A stretch of DNA of 30,865 bases from DASYYE01 sp035946955. Lineage in GTDB: Bacteria > Actinomycetota > Actinomycetes > Streptosporangiales > Streptosporangiaceae. The stretch is taken from contig DASYYE010000568.1 in NCBI GenBank assembly GCA_035946955.1, positions 1 to 30,865 on the forward strand. The letters run 5' to 3'. The notes under the pieces are model-generated. The model had not been told where the DNA came from. It saw only the letters and a list, made by a program, of their open reading frames with translations, and made no database searches. The position numbers were made by a program, and so were the translations under genes. How positions within the stretch are numbered: the stretch's first letter is position 1; each line of letters starts with the position of its first letter. Shown one piece after another: positions 7,944 through 14,523 of this stretch.

Positions 7944-9395
7944 CTAGGACTGGGCGGCTGGCCCGGGGCTGGCCGCTTTCCACCCTGGCTTGCGGAGCCG
8001 GTCCATCAGCAGCGGCGGGAGGATCCCGACGATGAGGATGCCCGCGAGTATCAGGGCGGCGTAGGCGAGCCGGTTGGAGTGGCCGAACTGCGACGGTGCG
8101 ACGAACCCGATCACGAACGCGGCCACGGATGACAGCGCGCCGAGCAGGGACAGCAGGCCCAGCGCCGGGGCCCTGTACCCGCGTGGGTGGTCCGGCTGCG
8201 AACGGCGCAACCTCACCGCAGCGATGAACATCAGCACATACATGATCAGGTACACCTGTGTGGCCATGGCAGCGAAGATCCAGTACGCGTGCGAGACGCT
8301 CGGTATGAAGGCATAGAGCAGGGCGATGACCGTGATCACGGTGCCTTGTGCCGCGAGGATCCGCACCTCGATGCCCTGACGGTTGACCCTCTGGAAGTAG
8401 GGAGGGAGGAAACCCTGCTCGCGCCCAATCCGCAGCAGGCCCTCGGAGGGGCCGTCCAGCCAGCTGATCATCCCGGCGAGCGCCCCGACCACCAGGGCGA
8501 CCGCGATCAGCGGCACGACGAACCCGAGGCCGAAGTGTCCCAGGAGCGCTTTGAAGGCCTGCATCACGCCAGTGGTGAAACTGATCTGGTGTGCGGGGAC
8601 CACCCATGAGATCGCCAGCGTCGGCAGGATGAAGACAGCGAGGACCAGCGCAATGGCCAGGAAGATGGACTTCGGGTACTCACGCCCCGGGTTGCGGAGT
8701 TCGTCGACGTGCACGGCATTGACTTCGACCCCGGCGTAGGTGAAGAAGCTGTTCACGATCAGGACGATGCTGGCGAGCCCGGTCCAGGCCGGCAGGAGGT
8801 GGTGAGCGGTCATCGGCGCGGCGGAGTGTTTCCCCTGAGCCAGGTACGCGATGCCAAGACCGATGAGGGCCGCTCCCGGGATCAGTGTCCCGACCAGGGT
8901 CCCGCTCGAGGAGAGTTCGGCGACGAGCGCCACCCCACGAGAGGACACGAGAACACCGCCCCAGAACAGGACGATGATGATGACGGCGTTGTAGACACCG
9001 TTACCGGCCAGGCCCGGGTCGAAGACGTAGGCGAGCGTGCCCGCGACATAGGCCAGCAACGCCGGGTAGTAGAAGATCGTCTGGGCGAACTCGCACCACA
9101 CCGCGAGCAGCCCCATCGGAGCCGAGACACCCTCCCGCACCCAGTTGTAGACGCCGCCAGGCCAGCCGGAGGCCAGTTCCGCGGCAACCAGTGACACAGG
9201 CAGCAAGAACACGAGTGCGGGCAGGACATACAGGAACACCGAAGCTAGCCCGAAGACCGCCAGCGCCGGCGCCGACCCGAGGTAGCCGACCGACCCCACC
9301 GTCATCATCGCCAGCGTCGTCCAGGTGATGAACTTCCGGGCCGGTGGCTGTACTGGCCGGTGGCCCCGCGGCCGCCGCCGCCTTCGCGCCCACAC
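7944..9395 (-). CDS. APC-superfamily amino-acid permease, GadC-like antiporter
   Basis: 483 residues with about 12 membrane segments. It matches the glutamate:GABA antiporter (GadC/AGT) branch by several stretches: PVSLVAAELASGWPGGVYNW in the TM2-TM3 region, the conserved EVNAVHVDELRNPGREYPKS loop (GadC has EASATHVNEMSNPGRDYP), AISWVVPAHQISFTTGVMQA and GMISWLDGPSEG. Such proteins exchange an amino acid for its decarboxylated amine or for another amino acid. The long C-plug that gates GadC at neutral pH is absent or short here, as the protein ends soon after the last helix. The start is GTG 9395 with a weak upstream AGAAAG; the basic ARRRRRPRG N-terminus fits the inside-positive rule. No decarboxylase gene is nearby. 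Twenty-eight bases separate it from the propeller-like gene upstream, so one transcript is likely. Confidence 0.8.
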   Translation of the reverse strand: MWARRRRRPRGHRPVQPPARKFITWTTLAMMTVGSVGYLGSAPALAVFGLASVFLYVLPALVFLLPVSLVAAELASGWPGGVYNWVREGVSAPMGLLAVWCEFAQTIFYYPALLAYVAGTLAYVFDPGLAGNGVYNAVIIIVLFWGGVLVSSRGVALVAELSSSGTLVGTLIPGAALIGLGIAYLAQGKHSAAPMTAHHLLPAWTGLASIVLIVNSFFTYAGVEVNAVHVDELRNPGREYPKSIFLAIALVLAVFILPTLAISWVVPAHQISFTTGVMQAFKALLGHFGLGFVVPLIAVALVVGALAGMISWLDGPSEGLLRIGREQGFLPPYFQRVNRQGIEVRILAAQGTVITVIALLYAFIPSVSHAYWIFAAMATQVYLIMYVLMFIAAVRLRRSQPDHPRGYRAPALGLLSLLGALSSVAAFVIGFVAPSQFGHSNRLAYAALILAGILIVGILPPLLMDRLRKPGWKAASPGPAAQS

Positions 9396-9423
9396 GGGTT
9401 AACTTTCTACCACCCACCCGACC

Positions 9424-10494
9424 TCACCCAGGGGCAGCACCCGTCAGTCGGGCGCGGCGCAGCCCGGAGTCGCTGACTTCGATCAGTTCCTTAGTGGCTG
9501 GGTGGTAGTAGGCGGGGGTGAACCCGGGGAGCGTCGCGGTGCACTCGCCGGTGATTGGGTTCCAGCGGGAGAGGCCGTCGTCACTGCTGCTGAGGAGAGC
9601 GGTGCCATCGCTGAAGAACCGTCCCCGCGGGCCATGCAACACGGCGACCTCTGCTGCCCGCAGGGTGCTTCCCGAGTTGCTGGGTGCCGCCTTGCCGACA
9701 TCAAAGACGCGTGTGCAGGCTTGGGTGTCACCGTCGCCGGTGTCGTAGACCGCGACGTGGTCGCTGCCGACCCAGGTGAACGCCTGGTTCCAGCTCTCGA
9801 GGTCGCAGAACTCGGTCTTGGTGGGCCCGTCTTCGGACTCCCAGGGGTTGCCGTCCAGCCAGGACTCCAGATTCCAGGCCGCGGGGATGCCGACCGGGTG
9901 CCAGAACCAGCCGTCGTCGTAGACCCTGGCGCCGTCCGGGCTGACGGACAAGGCGCCGTGGAAGTAGTCCAGGTAGTGCTCTGGCTGAGGATCGCCCGAG
10001 CGGTAGCTGGTCGGGCCCCGGGCGGTCAGCAGGTCCCCGGTGGCGGCATCGGAGACGTCCAGCCTGTTCCAGTCGGTCCGGTGGATGACCACATCCCGGC
10101 CGCGATGGCAGGCAAAGGCAAGGGAGAACGGCACGGTCTCCTCGTAGTAACCGTCGTTGTCCAGGGACATGGTCACCCGGCCGTCCCGCAGGTCGATCAC
10201 TTCGCCGAGGCGGCCAAAGTCGTTGACCACTGCGGCGAACCGGCCGGACGCAGCGGCATGCAGGCGCCGCCGGAGTTCATGCCCACACCATGGACGGTGG
10301 CCTGGTTCTGCCGGGACCGACGCCGTCGCCACCTCTGTGCACGTGCCCCGTGCCAGATCCCACCTGCTGATCACCCCGTCGGCGTCCAGGACCAGCCAGG
10401 CAGAGCCCGCCTCGGCATGCACGGGTGCAAGGTCCGCAATGGTCCCGGCCCCGGAAGGATGGTCCACCGCCGTAACACGGCCTATCCACGCCAT
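9424..10494 (-). CDS. Predicted beta-propeller protein of unknown function
   Basis: 356 residues, no signal peptide and no membrane segment, so probably cytoplasmic. The sequence shows irregular WD/YVTN-like strands: WLVLDADGVISRWDLARG near residue 35, ALSVSPDGARVYDDGWFW near 185, and LLSSSDDGLSRWNPITGEC near 305. Repeats are too diverged to count blades reliably. Start is ATG 10494 with TAGGAC upstream. I do not recognise a specific family. It is the first gene of a probable same-strand unit with the antiporter and the membrane protein; whether they work together is unknown. Confidence 0.6.
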   Translation of the reverse strand: MAWIGRVTAVDHPSGAGTIADLAPVHAEAGSAWLVLDADGVISRWDLARGTCTEVATASVPAEPGHRPWCGHELRRRLHAAASGRFAAVVNDFGRLGEVIDLRDGRVTMSLDNDGYYEETVPFSLAFACHRGRDVVIHRTDWNRLDVSDAATGDLLTARGPTSYRSGDPQPEHYLDYFHGALSVSPDGARVYDDGWFWHPVGIPAAWNLESWLDGNPWESEDGPTKTEFCDLESWNQAFTWVGSDHVAVYDTGDGDTQACTRVFDVGKAAPSNSGSTLRAAEVAVLHGPRGRFFSDGTALLSSSDDGLSRWNPITGECTATLPGFTPAYYHPATKELIEVSDSGLRRARLTGAAPG

Positions 10495-10587
10495 GTCCTA
10501 ATATTCGCAGCGCCCGCCGCCCGTCCGGCGACTGAGCCCGGGCGCGACGGTGTCTCCGGGGGCAGGGTCCGCTGGCTTGCTGGGTCT

Positions 10588-11049
10588 TCAGCTCACAGCT
10601 TTCTTCACGAGCTCGCCGATTCGTGCCTCGTCGGCGGCGGCCAGCTCCGTCAGCGCGTAGTAGGTGGGCCACATGTTGCCTTCGTCGAGGTTCGCCTTGT
10701 CGCTGAAGCCGAATGTCGCATACCTCGTCTTGAACTTCTGCGCGCTTTGGTAGAAGCAGATCATCTTGCCGTCCTGGTAATACGCGGGCATCCCGTACCA
10801 GAGTTTCGGCGAGAGGGCTGGCGCGCTTGCTTTGACGACGGCATGGAGCCGCTCGGCCCTGACACGATCCGCTTCCGGCATCTCGGCGATCTTCGCGAGC
10901 ACCTCGCTCTCACCGTCCGGCTTGGCCGCGCGCGAGCTGCGACGTGTAGCCGACTTCAGTTCTTTGGCGCGATCCTTCATCGCGGCTCGTTCCTCGTCCG
11001 TGAACCCCTCGTACTTCTCGTCGCCCGCGGTGGTGCTCTCGGCGCTCAT
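10588..11049 (-). CDS. DUF1801 (YdhG-like) domain protein
   Basis: 153 residues from ATG 11049, with GGGAGGAAA about 8 nt upstream. The C-terminal two-thirds match the DUF1801 pattern: a helix (RVRAERLHAVVKASAPALS), then PKLWYGMPAYYQDGKMICFY and TRYATFGF strands. The N-terminal ~55 residues are charged and helical (EERAAMKDRAKELKSATRR), an extension seen in some actinobacterial members. DUF1801 proteins have an iron-chaperone-like fold relation but no settled function. It is soluble. It is separated from its neighbours by about 95 nt on each side, so cotranscription is uncertain. Confidence 0.75.
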   Translation of the reverse strand: MSAESTTAGDEKYEGFTDEERAAMKDRAKELKSATRRSSRAAKPDGESEVLAKIAEMPEADRVRAERLHAVVKASAPALSPKLWYGMPAYYQDGKMICFYQSAQKFKTRYATFGFSDKANLDEGNMWPTYYALTELAAADEARIGELVKKAVS

Positions 11050-11144
11050 TGCAGGTTTCCTCCCTACGAGCCCTGGTGGGAACGACCATCAGGCTAGGTG
11101 CGGCCCGGCGACCCGCGCTTCTCGATTCCTGACCAGTGCGGTAC

Positions 11145-12332
11145 TCAGAAGCGCGCGGACACGTAGGGCACGCACCGCGGGAACAGTGTGCGCAAGAGCG
11201 CCGCAGCCTCAGGACCGAGCTGCCCATACCCCCGGACCACGACGTCGTCGGGATCGAGCACCCCGTAGACCAGGCCGGACAAGCCCGCTGCTGTCAGGGT
11301 CGCAGCCGCGTCGCCGGCCGGGTCAGGCCGGACCGCAAGCGTGCCCGTTGTGCCGTCCAACGTGTAGCCGCCGCCGATGAGCGAGTCGTCAGTGACCTCG
11401 ACCGTGACGCGCGCGTTGCCCACCGGCATCCCCGTGAGACCTTCCAGCGAAAGGACGCGGGCCATCGGCGCTGGCGAACCCGGGGACGAAACCCGTGTCT
11501 CTGTCACCAGCTCCAGGTCGGTTGCCCACAGCTCGGGGGTTTCGCCCGGGGGGATCCTCAGCTTGATCCGGGTCACCTGGTCGATATGGGTGGCAAAGAA
11601 CCGCAGTAGCAGCGCCCGGCCAAGAGCGCTGCTACACAGCATGTCGTCAGCCACGAGTTCGCCGGCGTACCCGGTGATCCGGTATGAGACCGTCGCGGCC
11701 ACCGTCCCGTCCACCTGGGCCACGGCCAGCCACCGGCTCTCGTCCTCGCGGTACTGGGCGAGCCGGGACCCTGGGAGCGTGGAAAAACCATGCCGCTCGT
11801 CCAGCAGCCGCCGGGCCAGAGCCAGGTGGTCGTCATAGTGCTCCGCGACCGGTCCCCAATGGACACTTCCCGGCAGGTCTGTGCGTAGCAGCCAGGCCAG
11901 GCCGGACGGAGAGAATGTCGCGCTCGGAACCTGTGGCAGGCCGACGAAGCCGGAACGCTCATAGAACGAAGCCCGGAACGGATACAGCGCGCTCACCACG
12001 TGGCCGGAGTCACGCATCATGCCCAGGAGTCCGCTGACGAGCGCACGTCCATACCCTCGCCGTCGCGCGTGTGGAAGCGTGGCCACACCGGCGATCCCGG
12101 CCATTTTGTAAACCGCGCCGCGGACGTTCTGGTGCATGGGCAGCGCCGACGCGTCCGCGACGGCGACACCATCCTCCTCGGCTACCAGGGTGACCTGGTC
12201 GGCGTGGTATTGCTGGGCCGCATCGAGCCTGCGCCTTGTGTCCTCGTCAACAGGCGAGGCCTGAAAAGCGTAAGCCTGGATCGGCATGCTGAGCAGCGGG
12301 CGCTCATCGTTGGTGATCTGACGGATCTTCAC
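11145..12332 (-). CDS. Eis-like GNAT N-acetyltransferase
   Basis: 395 residues from GTG 12332 (MKIRQIT start typical of the family, weak ribosome site). The N-terminal GNAT domain shows the acetyl-CoA loop GVATLPHARRRGYGRAL at 82-98 (RRGYGRA being the R-x-x-G-x-G/A motif) and SALYPFRASFYERSGF, where Tyr124 fits the general-acid tyrosine of Eis. A second GNAT-like domain and a sterol-carrier-like C-terminal domain complete the usual three-domain, ~400-residue length. The last residue is Phe, as in mycobacterial Eis, whose C-terminal carboxylate acts as the catalytic base. Eis enzymes acetylate amines at many positions of aminoglycosides and also protein lysines; the physiological substrate here is unknown. 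The gene stands alone between a hairpin upstream (12401-12459) and the DUF1801 gene. Confidence 0.85.
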   Translation of the reverse strand: MKIRQITNDERPLLSMPIQAYAFQASPVDEDTRRRLDAAQQYHADQVTLVAEEDGVAVADASALPMHQNVRGAVYKMAGIAGVATLPHARRRGYGRALVSGLLGMMRDSGHVVSALYPFRASFYERSGFVGLPQVPSATFSPSGLAWLLRTDLPGSVHWGPVAEHYDDHLALARRLLDERHGFSTLPGSRLAQYREDESRWLAVAQVDGTVAATVSYRITGYAGELVADDMLCSSALGRALLLRFFATHIDQVTRIKLRIPPGETPELWATDLELVTETRVSSPGSPAPMARVLSLEGLTGMPVGNARVTVEVTDDSLIGGGYTLDGTTGTLAVRPDPAGDAAATLTAAGLSGLVYGVLDPDDVVVRGYGQLGPEAAALLRTLFPRCVPYVSARF

Positions 12333-12400
12333 GCTCTGGTCCCGATGCGCGGTATCACGAATTCCGAGTCCACCTCACCAACGCTACTGGCCTGGTTGGC

Positions 12401-12459
12401 TTCCATGATCCTGAAGACTTTTCAGGCATAGCGACTGAAATTCTTACAGGATCATGGAA
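12401..12459. repeat. Long imperfect palindrome (hairpin) between TetR and Eis-like genes
   Basis: TTCCATGATCCTG (12401-12413) and CAGGATCATGGAA (12447-12459) are perfect 13-bp arms. The inside also pairs: TTTCAG (12420-12425) with CTGAAA (12435-12440), and AAGA with CTT-type partners allowing one bulge. The whole 59-nt element can fold as one hairpin. It lies after the TetR stop (12500) and before the Eis-like start (12332) on the minus strand. It is AT-richer than its surroundings. It may be a terminator or a small mobile inverted-repeat element. Confidence 0.6.
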
Positions 12460-12499
12460 ACCACTGAGGCGGCGCTGGTTGTCTTCTCGTGGCGGCCGA

Positions 12500-13135
12500 T
12501 CACACCTGCTCCGGGACGTCCTGGGTGCCGGCCTGCCCGGCCGCGCCCGCGATGAGACTGGCGACGAACTCGGCCACGTGTTCGGCGGTCTGCTCTGGCG
12601 GGGCGGTCGGCAGCACGATGTGGCTGACCACCAGCCGCACGAGCGACTCCGCGGCGAATGCCCGATCCTGGGGGCTGACCCCCGGCAGGTGCTCGAGGGC
12701 CCACTCCTGCAGGACCGCGGTGGCGGCGGTGAGCACCATCTCCGCCCGGGTGGTCAGGAAGGGCAGCAGCGCGTCGGGGCCGCTGGGGGTGCCCGTCACA
12801 ATGGCTTTGATGAGCGGGTCGCTGGCCGCGTCGCGCAGCACGTTCAAGGTCGCGGCGTACGCACCGGCGCGCACGTCGTCGCCTGCGGCGAACAGGTGGG
12901 CACGCACGCCAGCGATGAAACGCTCCGCCTCCCGCTGGGCGAGCGCCTCAGCCAGCCCCGCCTTGCTGGCGAACTCGTTGTAGACGGTCTGCCGGCTGAC
13001 GCCGGTCTGGGTGGCAACCTCCGCCATGCGCACGTTGTCCCAGCCATGGGCGCCGGTCAGGTCCCGGGCCGCGTCGATGATCGCGTCGCGCAGGTGCTGG
13101 CGTGCGATGTCCCGGTACCCAGATGAGGTGGTCAT
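12500..13135 (-). CDS. TetR-family repressor, divergent from alkB
   Basis: 211 residues. The helix-turn-helix is clear: MAEVATQTGVSRQTVYNEF (about 37-55), preceded by the helix-1 stretch AIIDAARDLTGAHGWDNV. The C-terminal ligand domain is all-helical, with TAEHVAEFVASLIAGAAGQ at the end. It is divergent from the alkane hydroxylase gene with 105 bp between, and an 8-bp inverted repeat in that gap is its likely operator, so it probably represses alkB and itself and is released by an alkane or fatty-acid derivative (inference from comparable actinobacterial alkB loci). The start ATG 13135 has no ribosome site upstream, so it may be leaderless or begin slightly downstream. Confidence 0.85.
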   Translation of the reverse strand: MTTSSGYRDIARQHLRDAIIDAARDLTGAHGWDNVRMAEVATQTGVSRQTVYNEFASKAGLAEALAQREAERFIAGVRAHLFAAGDDVRAGAYAATLNVLRDAASDPLIKAIVTGTPSGPDALLPFLTTRAEMVLTAATAVLQEWALEHLPGVSPQDRAFAAESLVRLVVSHIVLPTAPPEQTAEHVAEFVASLIAGAAGQAGTQDVPEQV

Positions 13136-13162
13136 CAGGGAGGAAGTCTAGCTGGAAGGCTA

Positions 13163-13189
13163 CTTTACAAAATCTCAGTACTTGTAAAG
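13163..13189. promoter_or_regulatory. Inverted repeat, probable TetR operator of the alkB promoter
   Basis: CTTTACAA (13163-13170) and TTGTAAAG (13182-13189) are perfect 8-bp arms around an 11-nt spacer, midway between the divergent TetR and alkB genes. TTGTAA in the right arm can serve as a -35 for alkB with an AT-rich -10 near 13205-13212, so repressor binding would block it. The region is conspicuously AT-rich compared with the genes. Confidence 0.65.
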
Positions 13190-13240
13190 ATCCAAGACAG
13201 AGAGAATAGTTATGTCCACACAGCTCCACCGGAGGCCGAC

Positions 13241-14425
13241 GTGGACAAGCCACCGAGCGCCGTCACCTGGCGCGACCCCAAGAAGTACTCATGGCCGCTG
13301 GCCCTCCTGGCGCCCACACTGCCGTTCGCCGGCTTCGCTGCCTGGCGCGGAACCGGCGGGGCAGCCGGGGCCTGGTGGATCACACCGGCTGCCGTATACG
13401 GCCTGGTCCCGGTCGTGGACATGCTCCGGGGCGACGACCGGAGCAACCCGCCCGAGGAGATCGCCGCGCAGTTGCAGCAGGTCAGGTACTACCGATGGCT
13501 CACCTACCTCTACCTGCCTGCGCAATATGCCGCCCTGGTGCTGTGCTGCGCCGTCTGGGCGCACGGCGGGCTCGGCATCGCCGGGATGGCCGGTCTCGTG
13601 CTCACCAACGGCATCGTCAGCGGCATCGCCATCAACACCGCGCACGAGCTCGGGCACAAACGGGAGGCGGCCGAGCGCTGGCTGTCCAAGATCGCCCTGG
13701 CGCCGACCGGTTATGGGCACTTCTACGTCGAGCACAACCGTGGCCACCACGTCCGGGTCGCCACGCCCGAAGACCCCGCCAGCGCCCGGTTCGGGGAGAG
13801 CTTCTGGGAGTTCTTGCCGCGGACCGTCCTGGGCAGCCTGAGATCTGCCTGGCGGCTGGAGACCCGCCGGTTCCGCATCCGCTCGCGCTCCCCATGGACC
13901 TGGCGCAACGACATCCTCAACGCATGGGCGATGACCGCCGTCCTCGCCGCCTGCCTGACCGCTGGGTTCGGCCTGCGGGTAATCCCCTTCTTCATCCTGC
14001 AAGCCATTGCCGGGTTCTGCCTGCTCGAAGCCGTGAACTACCTGGAGCACTACGGCCTGCGCCGGCAGCGCACCGCCACCGGCCGCTATGAGAAGGTCAC
14101 CCCCCGCCATAGCTGGAACAGCGACCGGAGGGTCACCAACATCTTCCTGTTCCAGCTTCAGCGGCACAGCGACCACCACGCCAACCCGCTGCGCCGCTAC
14201 CAGGCACTGCGCAGCTTCGACCAGTCCCCGCAACTGCCCGCCGGGTACGCCACCATGGTGGTCACCGCGCTGGTCACCCCGCTGTGGCGGCACATCATGG
14301 ACCCGAAGGTGCTGGCCCACTACGACGGCGACCTGTCCCAGGCCAACATCCACCCCCGGGCCGCGGAACGGCTACGGCGGCGCTACCCGGCACCAGCCAA
14401 AACCGAAAGCGGTGCGGCCGCCTAA
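13241..14425 (+). CDS. alkB: AlkB-type alkane 1-monooxygenase
   Basis: 394 residues from GTG 13241 with GGAGG 5 nt upstream. This integral-membrane non-haem di-iron enzyme hydroxylates the terminal carbon of alkanes using O2 and electrons from rubredoxin. All family signatures are present: histidine boxes HELGHK (135-140), EHNRGHH (164-170) and LQRHSDHH (306-313), plus the AlkB-specific NYLEHYGLRR (266-275). Membrane helices precede and separate the boxes as expected, and the length is normal. No rubredoxin or rubredoxin reductase gene follows, although actinobacterial alkB genes often have rubredoxins next to or fused with them; the C-terminus here has no CxxC pairs. Electrons must come from elsewhere. 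The divergent TetR and the inverted repeat before the gene suggest induction by substrate. Xylene monooxygenase or desaturase relatives are less likely given the HYG motif. Confidence 0.92.
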   Translation: MDKPPSAVTWRDPKKYSWPLALLAPTLPFAGFAAWRGTGGAAGAWWITPAAVYGLVPVVDMLRGDDRSNPPEEIAAQLQQVRYYRWLTYLYLPAQYAALVLCCAVWAHGGLGIAGMAGLVLTNGIVSGIAINTAHELGHKREAAERWLSKIALAPTGYGHFYVEHNRGHHVRVATPEDPASARFGESFWEFLPRTVLGSLRSAWRLETRRFRIRSRSPWTWRNDILNAWAMTAVLAACLTAGFGLRVIPFFILQAIAGFCLLEAVNYLEHYGLRRQRTATGRYEKVTPRHSWNSDRRVTNIFLFQLQRHSDHHANPLRRYQALRSFDQSPQLPAGYATMVVTALVTPLWRHIMDPKVLAHYDGDLSQANIHPRAAERLRRRYPAPAKTESGAAA

Positions 14426-14523
14426 AACCTCAAGACCCTCTCAAGTGGGGCGCGGTATGTTCCTGCTTGTTCCGCCGACCTGGCGCCGAGCCGATGTGCC
14501 GGCCGGGGAGTGGAGGAGGCGCC

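Noticed and set aside
7885..8607. Upstream extension of the membrane-protein frame into the antiporter gene
   Set aside because: The extra 241 residues are Arg/Pro-rich antisense-like sequence in another frame of the antiporter gene, and GTG 7884 has a strong ribosome site.
11114..11155. 9-bp stem (CGCGCTTCT/AGAAGCGCG) spanning the Eis-like stop codon
   Set aside because: The 24-nt loop and overlap with the last codons make it an unlikely terminator; probably chance in GC-rich DNA.
14284..14523. N-terminal extension of the first repeat-protein frame
   Set aside because: It overlaps alkB in another frame and lacks protein-like composition; a ribosome site and signal peptide begin at 14524.
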